Assembly: GCA_039602395.1 (NCBI GenBank)
Contig: JBCNJP010000007.1
Span: 125,290,952-125,354,951 of the forward strand
Reading direction: 5' to 3'
Source: Deinandra increscens subsp. villosa
Taxonomy: Eukaryota > Streptophyta > Magnoliopsida > Asterales > Asteraceae
Length of the DNA stretch: 64,000 bases
The number at the start of each line of letters is the position of its first letter. Position 1 is the stretch's first letter. Under the pieces are notes generated by a model. It made no database searches, was not told the origin of the DNA, and saw only the letters and a program-made list of their open reading frames with translations. This document shows, one piece after another, positions 1-11,713 of the stretch. The translations under genes were made by a program, and so were the position numbers.

Positions 1-1712
1 GTTGGTAGATTAGATTCAAATATATATAACATGACGCTAAGCCTGGTGCTATTGATTTAATGATCATAAGACTAGCCTAAATGCTAAGAAAGAACGATTG
101 TTCTTTCTAAAATCCATCAAGGCCATGACGTCTCTTATTCTCATTGTACTAGCTACAACAGGAATAATCAACCTATCTTGATTCATAAAACCTTATGGTT
201 TGAAATCGTATAGTTTGAGACTTCATTAAATCAAAATTGAATTTTTGTGAAATCACTTGCCTGATTTCGTCAATTCAAACAATAGGACCTTTGATGAGAT
301 CAAACGCTTTTTTATAAAAGTTCAAGCCACCAGCGAAACTTATGTAACACAATCACTGGTATGATTCTGTTATATATAAAGGCACTAAGTTTTGTGCATA
401 TGACCATGATGGTCAAGAATAGATATATACATACAACACCTTGAAAGTCGATGACTACAAATGGGTTGTACTCGTACGTGTTAAATTAAAGTCCTGCTAA
501 GCACATGTTGCTTACATTATGAGGATTTGTTTTCAAAGTTGGGAAACCAATTAACACATGACTTATGACTTGCCAATGGCCACCGTTCACACCTTATACC
601 CACGAATCATTTCCTCGCCGATCACTTGCGACTCAAATTGGTTCCAAGAAGAGTCTTGTGGGAGACCAAGTTTGAGTTATGCACGTCCAACTAATTGATG
701 TATGGACATCAAAATTCCTTGTCAAATAGAAACTTGTTTTCTGTAGGAATTACCGGACTGTGCACTATGACTCTTGTAAATATTCAAGACTCATTAGACA
801 AACATCTTTTCACAACAAGTAGTTGTTGCTATAATGAAAACATGTTAAGCATTCTAAATGACTAATAATTCCAAATGAAACTCGGTCGATTTTACTTGTC
901 TAAAATCTTTCATCATTGGTTGGTCATTGGATTGAGTTCACAATCCTAAATCAGACTCGATATTCTAATAGAATAATCATCAGGGCGTCTGGCACGCAAG
1001 TCTTTTCAAACACAAGATGATTGTATCTTGGATACCGTCAAACTCTGGCAGTTTGATAGCATCTTACTATCTCATGTATGTGACATGACAATTGGATATT
1101 GGTCAATTAGATTCATACAGTGTTTATGAAACTAAATAACTTCGTTCCTGAAAACGAAGAAGGTTTGCTAAGAATTCTCTTGCAAAACCAATATCCTAAC
1201 GGTTTGAAAGAAAGATGATTATAAGAATGCGTCGTCTATGTAAAGCAAGTGGGAGCATCACCACTAATCCTTATCGAGATAACGATTGAGTGTTGATCTC
1301 ACGTTCATTGGAGTTTACCGGATTAAACTTGTAATGAAGCCTCAAAAGATCTCTCAGTTTCAAGAACATCCCACAATTGAAAACATCTCAGGAATGGCAT
1401 CCTCAGATATATTCAATTTCTTGAAACAAGTCGTGTCATACTAGTTATGAAACGAGAACTATCCAACATAGGGATGTTGCATAAGTGTCACTGTAAGGAG
1501 TTACACAACGACACAAGCTGGAAACCGAATCATCTCAACTTGTCTTGATGATGAAATGTTCATGATGAGTACTCGAGTATACTCACCGAACAACTAGCCA
1601 CCTTAAGTGAAGTTTTGAATCATCAATGTAAGGGTACATTCAAAGAAAGTTAATTTGATTATGTTGATAATCGATTAACATGCCATTGTGATAACACATT
1701 AATCCATGTGCA

Positions 1713-2510
1713 TAGGGCTGTTAATCGGGTCAACCCGATAGGGTTTCGGGTTATTAGGGTCGGGTTAGTCGGGTTTTTTCTTAATAAAATCTCACCCACA
1801 ACCCGACCCTATTAAAGTTCGGGTTAGTAGGGTTCGGGTTAGTCGGGTTTCGGGTTATTAGGGTCTGACAAGTCGGGTTAGTCGGGTTTTACGTCCACAC
1901 ATTCTCTATCTATAAATTAAGACTAAAAAAACAAAAGAAAATAAATTTTTATCAATAATGAAGTGATAAACAAAAAACTATAACAAGAAGAAACATAATT
2001 AAACTATGACTTTACGAGTAATATACTAATATCATATTCATTAAAGAAACTATCAATCGAGTAAAACAACAATTAATTGGCAAGTTTACAACCTGATCAA
2101 AACTTAATTGAAATAACAAGACAACCTTTTCGGAGATTGACATAATAATTTATTGACCCAAAATATGGCCACTGATTGTAAGTTATATAATTAATTTTGA
2201 GCCTAAACAAGTTTTTATGTTTTGGATTGTATTAAGTTATTAGATCAAAGCATAATTTATGATCAATTGGATTTTGGGTCTAAATAATTAATTGATACAT
2301 ATCACAATTCGGGTTATTCGGGTTAACCCGTAACCCGACTTTTTTAAAAAACCTAACCCGAAACCCGACCCTAACTATATTTTGGGTTCATTGGGTTAAC
2401 CTGAATAACCCGATTAAAATTTTTAGACCCTATTAGACCCGACCCTAATTGTCCAATTCGGGTTCGGGTTGGGTCGGGTTAATCGGGTACGGGTATTTTC
2501 GACACCCCTA
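1713..2510. mobile_element. non-autonomous hAT-like DNA transposon with 8-bp TSD
   Basis: The ends are imperfect inverted repeats starting TAGGGCTGT on the left and TAGGGGTGT on the right (reverse complement). They are flanked by a perfect 8-bp duplication CATGTGCA (1705-1712 and 2511-2518), the size made by hAT transposases. The sub-terminal parts are packed with variants of CGGGTT on both strands; the AT-rich middle has no transposase frame. At 798 bp it must be mobilised in trans. It sits inside the older retroelement interior. Confidence 0.8.
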
Positions 2511-3573
2511 CATGTGCATACCAAGGGCACAAGTTTTATCACACATTCAGATTCACTTAAATACTTTTGATGTTCTGAGCAACACCAAAACTAATGGAAC
2601 AACTAAACAGGCAAAACCAAAACACAGGCATAGAACCTAGCACGAGAATTCACCGTTCCATTGATCAGGTTTGATCAATAAGCTAATACTGTTACGTATT
2701 ACCTGAATTATGCGCTACATTGATATTCTACTTTAGTGTTGGGATGTCGAACTTTAACGTTTGCACCAAATCATTCGAATTGATCTAAGGGGTTAGATGC
2801 AGTCTTCGAATTCTGCGAAACGTGTTCGAATTTTATACGTTTTAGAACATCCATGAATATTTGGTGAAATATTCTAAAACCGTCCGTAGTCGATCTAATT
2901 TGTGGGAACAAAACTGATCTATGACTATTCTGACTCTGGACTCAAAGGGTTGACTCTCCAGACTCACAGACCTCATTAGAGAATGACGTTGTGACGTAAC
3001 TCGTATCAAATTGTCTTCATGGATTTAATCATAAGACGAATTTGATTAATGGTTTACTCAATAGTGTCCTTTGACCTGAGATACATATGCTACCTCTCGT
3101 TTGCCAAGGACTGTTCTTTGATTGTAGTATACGCTGTCGCGTAACTGCCAGTAAAGACTACTTTTGGGAATGGATCCGAAGCTTAGTGGGAGCTGTATGT
3201 AGTCAAGATGGGATTCTGTACTCTTGCACTAATACTGCAACAGCTAGACATCGTGGGCCCTCTCGTGAGTTCCAAGTGTTAAGTGTAAGGACTTACCCAA
3301 ACTTACTGTGTGTTTGATTGGACCACTTCGAACTACAACACGAGAAATAGAATGATTCAACATTAAAGAGAATGAATTAAATCCATGTCTCTTGTTCAAT
3401 TGATGTCTTATACGGAAAGGAACTAATGACTTTGCATTACCATAAGTCTAAACTACAACACGAGTTTGTAGATATACCTTGGTTACTGACTTGAAGTGTC
3501 ATAACTGGTTGGGACAGCCATGTGTAGCTAGAGCACCTCTGACTGTTTCTTCAAATGTTGTTGGAGTCTGTCC

Positions 3574-3583
3574 AAGTGGGAGA
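3574..3583 (+). promoter_or_regulatory. polypurine tract of the 3585-4921 LTR element
   Basis: AAGTGGGAGA lies one base before the LTR start. This purine run primes plus-strand DNA synthesis in LTR retrotransposons and shows that the LTR at 3585 is the 3' LTR of a plus-oriented element. Confidence 0.65.
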
Positions 3584-3584
3584 T

Positions 3585-4921
3585 TATTGGATAATTGTTG
3601 TCCAGACCCGACAACACCAAGAACCCGACCCGGTTTGACCCGTAAAGAGTTACACTGAGGGCAACGAGATTAAAGTCCGCTTAAATTGTTTAACCGGTAA
3701 TTCACGGAATTGTGTAATTATTTATTTAATTACGAAATATTATACTTGTGATAATAAACGGAGAAAAACGTTTTTCGATTACACGTTTACGGTGAAAATA
3801 ATAAATCAAATAAATTGTTATTTGAATTTAAGTTCTCGGGTTTACGACTTTATATTAATAAACCGGTTTTGTTAATTCGTAAACATTGGTGGTTCGTTTC
3901 AATGAAAGAGATAGACGAGGGGGCTAGACGAAACTTAGTTGCCTATAAATAAGCAACTAGGGATTAGGGTTTTGTGCTCCTAATCCCTGCGCCACTTTTG
4001 CCGTCTCGCCATCCTCTCCCTCTCGCCGATCTCTCTCTCTCGCCGGCTCCCTTCCACGGCGAAGCTTTTGCCGCTGGAGATTTGTTCGTCGCTCCTTCCG
4101 ACGACCATCGAAGATCACCACCATCGTTACTCGTCTTCGTCCGAGACCGCCGCCGCCGCCGCCTCTGTGGAGACCGCCGCCGCCGTGAAGACCACCGTCA
4201 CCGCCGCCGCGCCATTTAGCCGCCGCCGTCGCCCCTCTTCTTAGGGCCGCGCCATCAAACCCTAGATCGCCGTCGCGATCTAGCGTATCTCCGTTTCGCG
4301 CGACACCATAACCACTCGCCTTATCGTCGTCGTTACGATATCGCGAGTGCGAGCTTTGTCGCCATAATCGTTCGTCCGTCTAGGCTAAACCCTAGACGTC
4401 GTCATAGTCTTTGTTCGTTGGTGCTCGATTGTCGCCACCATAAACCGAATCGTTGTAGTTTTTAACGAATCGGTTAAAGACGGTTTTGGCGATTTGCTAA
4501 ACGATTTGATCCGAACGTCGGATCGGTTATTCCGTGAAAACCTAGCGTCGTCACGTTGTTCCTCGGTGTCTCTAGCGTTTGTTAGATCACCGCGAAGGTA
4601 TATCTAAACTCCATTTTAGTTTAGATGTTTTATTTCGATTAAATGTAATCGTTATTATTTTCGCGCTAAAATGTTTACCGCGAAATGGTGTTTGCGTGAT
4701 TAATTATTTTTGGTGATCGTGATCCTGTTGACACGTTTTCGACACCTACGGTTTACGCGTCTTAATTAGTAAAATTATTTTATTCCGCTGCGTAGACGGA
4801 TTACCGGTTTAATCCGTTTTAACTCTTAATTTACTAAACCCGGTCGATAATGTTTTAATTAAACGGTCAAGTATTTTTTAACGTCACCGGGCACCCATAT
4901 ACCACTGTCCAAAACCCAACA
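3585..4921 (+). mobile_element. LTR (3' copy), family shared with 15083-16474
   Basis: The start TATTGGATAATTG is a mutated TGTTGGATATT and the end is CCCAACA; both match the LTR at 15083-16474 read on its minus strand, as does the AACCCGACCCGGTT block near 3630. A TATA-like CCTATAAATAA is at 3941-3951, followed by a C/G-rich leader (about 3980-4400). The ORF at 3974-4219 lies in that leader and is not a gene. The element abuts a minus-strand copia reverse transcriptase fragment at 4922, which it evidently interrupted. Confidence 0.8.
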
Positions 4922-5401
4922 AACCATCAGTAAGCTTGAGCTGTAAGTTTGGAGGCAAAGGACAAGATACAACAGGAACAGAATCAGGTAATTTTTTTTT
5001 AACAAGATCTGAAGCAAACTTGTGCTGAGTTAAAATGAGACCAGAAGAATGAGGAATTACTTCCATGCCAAGAAAGTAATTTAAGAATCCCAAATATTTA
5101 ATTCTGAAAGTAACATGTAAGAAATCTTTAATGGTTGCTATCTCAGTTGGGTTATTCCCAGTTAGAAGAATATCATCAACGTAAACAACAAGATAAACAA
5201 CAAAAGAACCCATGGTTCTGTTAAAGAGGGAATAGTCATTTGAAGATCTCTTGTACCCTTTAGATTTGAGGGCATCAGATAACCGTCCATACCATCGGAA
5301 AAGGAATCGGAAATTAAACGGAGAAGACAAACAGAAAACGAATTGAAAATCGATCGGAAAGATGAAGAATCAGCGGAATTAGAATCGTAACGATGATACC
5401 A
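4922..5401 (-). pseudogene. Ty1/copia reverse transcriptase fragment fused to element leader
   Basis: On the minus strand, coding begins as RT (WYGRLSDALKSKGY near 5290-5250) and contains the catalytic YVDDILLTG motif (about 5190-5160) and the later IKYLGFLNYFLGMEV block. It stops being copia-like at about 4922, where the LTR at 3585-4921 abuts it. Upstream, RT is joined directly to what looks like the element leader, which starts with a primer-binding-site-like TGGTATCATCG (about 5390-5401). Gag, protease and integrase are therefore missing. It is a deletion derivative of a copia element, truncated at its C-terminal side, with no functional product. Confidence 0.8.
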
Positions 5402-5544
5402 TGTAATCAAAGAAAGAGAGAAAATTGAAAAGGGGGAAAGTTCTTTATTCAACCGACTGAGTTATAAACATATATATACAACGTTACACAAGCTAACAAC
5501 TTCTAACTAACTTAACCATTCTAACAAACTTATCAAGACTAACA
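5402..5544 (-). mobile_element. short copia LTR (5' LTR of the minus-strand element)
   Basis: Read on the minus strand it runs from TGTTAGTCTTGATAAG to TTTGATTACA, giving TG...CA ends, and is followed immediately by a PBS-like TGGTATCATCG resembling the initiator Met tRNA site. At 143 bp it is short for copia. The partner LTR is not in the window, so the boundaries rest on the termini and the PBS only. Confidence 0.55.
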
Positions 5545-7892
5545 CACCCATACCCGATTACCCGACCTCATACCCGTCCCATGTGTGTCGGGTTTCGGGT
5601 TTTTCTGTCGATTTCAGGTTTCATAGCCATTCATTCTGATGGGGAATGTAGATAACCGGGTGGAGCCAATGATTCGTCAGTAATTCAAATTTACTATTAA
5701 ATTTATATATATAGAAAAGACGGTGGGAGGTCACTGGAGATGGGTAGTCGATTTGCCCTGCTTAACCCCACAACCACCCTTCCTTTATCTGGGTTTCTTG
5801 ATTTCATCCTAATTAGTCCAAATTCTTCAAATAATCCTAAACTAAAGCATGGATTCATTCTCATGTGGTGGCTTTTCAGGCGATAGGTCGTGGTGTTTCA
5901 AGTGGCCGCCAATGGCATTTCTGGTGGCTAGTGGTAGTGAAGGTTGGATGGATCCGACAACAATAGTTTTTGGGTCTCAAACTTTAAATGCGTCTATGAA
6001 GATTATGGTAAAGGGGCTTTAATATTGTATTTTTGCTTTCTTAATGTTGAGCATATTACACAAATAGCCTCGGTATATAAATATTAAGTTATTGACATTA
6101 AAAGCCTTTAATTTAAAAGGATATTTTGATCATTTGACCTAAATTTATCATAAGTTAGGCTAAGTACCTAATATTGTGACGAATTTTGAAACCACGAGTC
6201 TTAATGTCGTTACTAAAAATAGTTAGTATCTAAATCTCTTATTTCCATCAAACTACAAAGACCTTTTGTGTAATTAACTTTTTTTTCCTAGGAGCATCTC
6301 AACGTGTGATGTGTAAGGCATCTGGGTGGGGAATTCCTAAGGCGTTTGTACTTAGGGGGTGTAAATGAATCAAGGTGGGTGGGCCAATGTTGGGATTTTT
6401 ATTTAATTTTTTAACTTTTAGTCATCTAAAGATGAGTTATGCTCAGAAAAGAAGAAAAAAAAAGTTAAAACTAGACAATAGACGATGAGGTATGAGGATG
6501 CTAGAAAATGAGGAATCTGAAGATGGGAATGATGAGTTTTTTATTTTATCATTTTTTTTTCTTATTTATATATGAATATTTTTTTATTTTTTAAGATTAG
6601 TTGTGTTTACAATCATTGTCATGTAGTTGTTGATCTTCTCTTATGTTTTCAGAGCATTTTAATCACCTTAACAATCTCATTACGCAACCTTTTTCTTAAA
6701 TCCAGCTTGTCGTCAATTTCAACATCTTCTAACTTCATGAAGTTAAGTTCCATGACACCTTTGTTGGTATTACACATGAAATGCCTGATGGATCTCACTG
6801 AGTTGTCTGGCAGCCCCAATATGTGACATTTCAATTTAAAGAATTTATTCAACATAGATAAATTTCACAATCAAATTTCAAAAACTAATACACATTTTAT
6901 AGTTACTACGAATAAAAAATACCTCGACCTAACCCAATACACAATAGACAGACTAGGCCCAATAAAAAAACCTCTATCCAAAACATATTACATTCGTTAA
7001 CGAATCGTCATGTAATTAGAAGGATTCTCGATTTGTTATAAATAAACTACGCTACATGATGATATTAAACGTTTAACTCGTCGAAAAACTTGTGATTGCC
7101 AAATATAATATGTGTACTTCTTTATCACATGTTAATTTGTGATTGGTTGTATGGGGCGATTTCACGCATTTTTTTACTCTTCGCTTCCACGAATTTTGGT
7201 GGGCATACCGACTCTCTCTCATCGTTTCATATGTCTCTAGATACGGAGAGTTTTCTCTCTATACAATTACAGACGTATTGTGATGTGCCTTTGCCGGCAA
7301 CCGATGTTGACCTTGAATACGAAGCCCTTGAGGTGTTACCGGCCACTTGGTGGTTACGACACTAAAGTTGCTGGACGCCGATCATAACGTTTAAGCGACT
7401 TCCTTTGATTTATTGCTGACATCGGTGTTGCTCCGTTGAGGCGGCTCCGGTTTACTTTACCGTTAGTTTTGCATGTGAAATCTTTGATTTGTGGTGCTCT
7501 TTGCACCGTCTAAGCCTTGATGGTGATGACGGTCTAGGCCTTCTCACATATTTATTGTGACTCGTTGCTCTTGTTTGAGTTATCTGGTTGCTTTTCTGGC
7601 ATATCAGCAATTTTATTACCGGAGCCGGAATTTCATAACAAATATGTTCTCTGTTTCTTATTATTTGGTTCTTTCTTGAAAATTAATTATCCAACCATGA
7701 ATAAAGGTAACTCTAGTCGAAATTTCATAACAAATATGTTCTCTGTTTCTTATTATTTTGGGTTTATCGAATCTATACGTTTGATAAGAGGGAGTGATGA
7801 TATACATATGATAAGAGGCAATGATTATTTATTAAAAATTAATTTCCCTTATTTTGAACAAGTGTGTGTTAAGTTTAAACTCTTTTGACTAG
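5545..7892. other. AT-rich intergenic stretch without a recognisable gene
   Basis: Contains CGGGT-rich remnants at 5545-5600. A minus-strand frame at 6649-6855, read as an internal exon-like fragment (HILGLPDNSVRSIRHFM near its start), looks protein-derived but I do not recognise it. A 38-bp segment at about 7632-7669 is repeated at about 7722-7759. No complete gene, RNA gene or bounded transposon could be supported. Confidence 0.4.
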
Positions 7893-8830
7893 CACTACGT
7901 TAAAATTGGCCTTTGGCTACGGAAAAAAACCGTGACCAAAGGTCTTTGGCCACGTTTTTTTTTTCTTTCCATTTTAATCGACACCAAAGGTCCCATCACT
8001 AGATGCTACATACGGTCACGTTAGAATATCAGTGGCTGAAGCCACCTAGAAGCATGGCTAAAGGGTAATAATATTTATTGTTGTAATCAAACCATTCTTT
8101 CGGAAAGCATGGGCAAAGGGTCACAACGGCCACATGTGTTTGTTTAACATGGTCTCTGGTATTATATGGTCACATATATTTGTGTTTTAGCCACATATAT
8201 TATAAAAATACGTGGCCAAATAGTTGTTGAAATCATACATTTTGTCCCAATACGCGTGGCCAAAAGGTGGCAACGGCCACGTTTAAATATCAAAAGTGTG
8301 GTCTTTAGTATTATATGGTCACGTATATTTGTGTTTTAGCCACATATGTTAGAAAAAAATGTGGCCAAATGGGTTGTTGATATCATACATTTTGTCCCAA
8401 TACGCGTGGCCAAAGGGTGGCAATGGACACGTAAAAATATCAAAAGTGTGGCATTTGGTATTATATGGTCACATATATTTGTGTTTTAGCCACCTATATT
8501 AGAAAAATAAGTGGCCATATGGGTTGCTGAAATTATACATTTTGTCCCAATACGCGTGGCCAAAGGGTGACAATGGACACGTTAAAATATCAAAAGTGTG
8601 GTCTTTGGTATTATATAATCACATATATTTGTCCTTTAGCCACCTATATTAGGAAAAAAAGGTGGCCAAAGGATTGTTGAAAGCAGATATTTTGTCCCAA
8701 TACGCGTGACCAAAGGGTGGCAACGACCACGTTAAAATATCAAAAGTGTTACCTTTAGTATATGGTCACATATATTTGGAAAAAAAAGCGGTAAAAGGGT
8801 TGTAGAAATCAGATATGTTCTCCCAATACA
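7893..8830. mobile_element. CACTA-type terminus with sub-terminal 150-bp tandem repeats
   Basis: The sequence CACTACGTTAAAATTGG begins at 7893 after TAG, and is followed by alternating GGCCACG/CGTGGCC-type motifs, as in sub-terminal regions of En/Spm (CACTA) elements. From about 8100 a tandem array follows: the marker TTTGTCCCAATACGCGTGGC starts at 8241, 8391 and 8541, and with a G-to-A change (CGTGAC) at 8691, exactly 150 bp apart. A partial fifth unit lies near 8820. I did not find the matching opposite terminus (…TAGTG plus TSD), so the extent of the element is unknown. Confidence 0.55.
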
Positions 8831-9661
8831 AATTAAATAAAATCAATTACAAACTTTTTGTTCATTACAAATCAAATACACATGAACTACAAATAAAAAA
8901 TTAAAACTTTTTTCACTACATAATGCATTATCTCAATTTACTTCTCAATCCGCGAGCCAACAACACTATCACGTGATCTTCATCTTCAACTGTTCAGATT
9001 TGAGTTTAATTAGGACCATTTTTTCTTGTATTACTATACAAAAACATACACTTGATAATTAGGTTATGGAAATTGATCAGAATATATATAGCAGTTTTCA
9101 AATACTTACCACCATGATAGATATGGACTGAGGAATGTCATTTTATTACAAGTAGTATAGGTGATCAGGTCTTATAATTCAATTGATTTCCGGATGAACA
9201 TTAGATATCCAGATGAACTTTAAACATCTGGATGAACATCACATTAAGTTCCGGATCAACTTCAAAGTCATTTGAACTTTATTTGGTACACATCTCACAA
9301 TTTGTTCCAACAATCACTACCTAGACCAAGTGTTTGAGGTACCAAATAACAATTAGAAATTGGACTACATGACATTCCCAAACAGATTAATGTGAAACTA
9401 TATAACGAAATGAAACTTAACTGACAGATATTTACCTTTTTCTTTTCAACCGCTTTAGATGAGTTTGATCGGCCACCGATTTAATGCCCTACAGGTCAAT
9501 TAATTACTTTTTTGAAATCAGCAATCAAACCGATAATGAGTTTGACAAACACTAACCGTTGTGTGTATGTCAGCATGATAAGTGACGTGGTTAGACCCAA
9601 CAGAAATCTCCTTAAAAGTTACCTAGAACAATGTTTTTGAATTGGTAAAAAGTAAATGTTA
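8831..9661. other. AT-rich stretch, probably CACTA interior
   Basis: No coding frame, RNA gene or clear repeat seen. Its position between the CACTA-like end and the minus-strand coding fragment at 9662 suggests it belongs to the same element. Confidence 0.3.
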
Positions 9662-10681
9662 TTAGGTACTTGTGAATAGTATGATTAAGTTATGATGTAA
9701 AGAATTTACCTCTGTAGATGCCAGAGCATTAAGTTGTTGTGGTAACGGTGTTCCAAGTGCAATCAGATGAGCTATAAGTAGATCAAGTCTTTTCTCCGAT
9801 TCTTCAATCTTCGAGAAGAGGGCCTTAGGTTTATATTTTTTTTCATCATGCAGAAGTCTCTCTTCTTTAAGTTCCAACTCAAGTTTTTCCATGTGATCAA
9901 GGTTGATGGATCCATCCTTGAATTTTGTACAATTAACAGAATGTAGTTAGATGCTTTTTAAAAAGTACATAAATAAGAAAACGTGCTTAAAATAAAGTTT
10001 GAAATACACAGAATGTATCAGATGAAACAGTAAACAAATAAGAATGCTGCATGTTCTTAAAGTTTGGAAATTCACAGAATGTATCATAAAATAATGTAGC
10101 ATATGCTTGGCATCAACATTCTTCTATTCTTATAACATGATCCTACAAACGTGTCGTTGGAAATAAATTAGTTCTTATTAATATATCACATAAAGACCCT
10201 ATTATCTGATGTGTTAGAAACAAAAGACGTCTAAAGGGAAGAGTGGAACACATCATGTCTTCACTTTATATAAAGAAGAATGGAGGTTCATCAACATTCT
10301 TATATCCACCCCCCCCCCCCCCACAACCACCAACACCTATAACATGACCTCAACATTCTTAGCATAAAATAACTAATTTAGCATGCTCCAACAGTCATGT
10401 AAGATAGTAAATAACCCTAGCTTCCTAATTCTGTATGAAATGAAATTTTATCGACCTGTAACTATAATTGTACACAAATACAGGGATCCCAAGTTAATCG
10501 TGTATCAACAATAATTAAAACAAAAAGTTTTATGAAAATAGATTGTAATTAATGAATAACTTGACAATTACCATTTTCTGGACATATTGGTCTCCCAAAA
10601 CACATGGAAATTTTGAAGAATCGCTAGCACCGTCTGTTGAAGCTCCTTGTTGCGTCACTATTCTTTCGTGAACGTCCATGA
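9662..10681 (-). pseudogene. fragmentary coiled-coil gene, possibly En/Spm-associated protein C-terminus
   Basis: Two exon-like pieces lie on the minus strand. One, at about 10562-10681, starts with a Met (MDVHERIVTQQGAS) and ends before a GT. The other, at about 9709-9920, encodes a heptad-rich helix (MEKLELELKEERLLHDEKKY, then ALFSKIEESEKRLDLLIAHL). This resembles the C-terminal coiled coil of plant Ptta/En/Spm-type transposase-associated proteins, which fits the neighbouring CACTA end, but the match is by feel and the pieces are short. A poly-C run lies at about 10308-10321 in the intervening sequence. Confidence 0.4.
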
Positions 10682-10891
10682 GACAAAATTAATGATGCAT
10701 CAAAATTAGTGATATGGATGAGAAAGAAGACCTAGTTATTCATTGAAGGCGTTTAATTGGAAATTTTTGATGAAAGTGAAAGGGAAAAGTATCTGATGAA
10801 TCGATAATAAGTACATTTAGTTCAAAATTTTGGGTGAAATTTGAACTAGTGGTGGGAAATTCAAAAATTTTAGTGAAAATTTTTAATTAAA

Positions 10892-10938
10892 AGGGGGTGG
10901 GGGGGGGGTGGGGGTGGGGGGGGGGTGGGGGTGGGGGA
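10892..10938 (+). repeat. G-rich tract, G-quadruplex-capable
   Basis: A run of G blocks broken only by single T residues extends over about 45 bases. At least six G-tracts of five or more are present, so several intramolecular quadruplex registers are possible on the plus strand. Confidence 0.7.
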
Positions 10939-11010
10939 TTGTTCAAACTGATAAAAAAAACCCAAAATTAAACCAAAATTTAAACATAAACATAACCAAA
11001 TTAATTAATT

Positions 11011-11180
11011 AAATGTCTCTATGTGGCTCTTCCGGCGGGTTCATCCACCAGATCTTCATCTATCGGTTCTTCTTCTTCAAGATGAACTTCATCATCCAGT
11101 TCGTAAAAGTCTTCAAGTGCCCAATTCCAGAAAGCTTCATCATCCTAACGGTCATCCACCTAAGGTTGAGCAGGAGCTTC
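11011..11180 (-). pseudogene. acidic C-terminal coding fragment
   Basis: In one minus-strand frame the sequence reads as a Glu/Asp-rich tail (WALEDFYELDDEVHLEEEEP, then IDEDLVDEPAGRAT and a stop at about 11011). In-frame stops lie just upstream, at about 11150. It could be the tail of the same decayed gene as the pieces at 9662-10681. Not recognised. Confidence 0.3.
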
Positions 11181-11713
11181 ATCTTCTTGAGGTGTTGAAA
11201 TAATGAGATTGTGAAATTGTACGAGTATATCAATTCCGGTTGACATAACTGTGATCCTTTAAGCAGACAGGATTTAAAAGCCCTAAAAATGGAAAATATT
11301 TGTGCTTTGACGGCCATCGGAGAAATAATCCCTAACAAAAAATATGGATGAATATTAATTTTATTATTTTCTTTTTAATATAATAAACAAGATTTGACTA
11401 ACACGTGCTTTGCGGCCGGGATAACGCAACTACCAAATACGACGACATTACTAAAACACAACTCAAAAATGAAAATAATAAATTACTATTCAATTAAGAA
11501 CAAAAATACCCAAAGACCGCCATGTTGTGAATTTCTCATGTATAATTAATTTATTTTAAAAATAATAATAAAAGAGGGCCAATATATTAGTATACCAATT
11601 AGGAGCAATTAGGGTCAAAGTTGGTCATTGAGGACCAACTAGATTCAATGAGGACTAAATACTGTCAATTAGCGTTATTTAGGATACTTTAGGATCAATG
11701 AAGACCTATTATG

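Larger units (their letters stand above)
1..3583 (+). mobile_element. internal region of a degraded LTR retrotransposon (5' end outside window)
   Basis: No coding frame of useful length is visible; every frame is full of stops. It is assigned to a retroelement because it ends in a polypurine tract (AAGTGGGAGA, 3574-3583) directly before an LTR start at 3585, so it should be the 3' internal part of a plus-oriented element whose 5' LTR lies before position 1. A hAT-like element is inserted at 1713-2510. Whether the interior is decayed gag-pol or a non-coding, non-autonomous interior cannot be decided by eye. Confidence 0.5.

Noticed and set aside
1720..2500. Interstitial telomere repeats
   Set aside because: The motif is CGGGTT/GGGTTA in irregular spacing, not a regular plant TTTAGGG array, and it is bounded by hAT ends with a TSD.
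3974..4219. 81-codon Arg/Pro/Ser-rich ORF
   Set aside because: In the GC-rich leader of the LTR at 3585-4921, homologous to the non-coding leader of the other LTR.
8100..8830. CRISPR-like repeat array
   Set aside because: The 150-bp units are contiguous tandem repeats with no unique spacers, in a plant genome beside a CACTA-type end.
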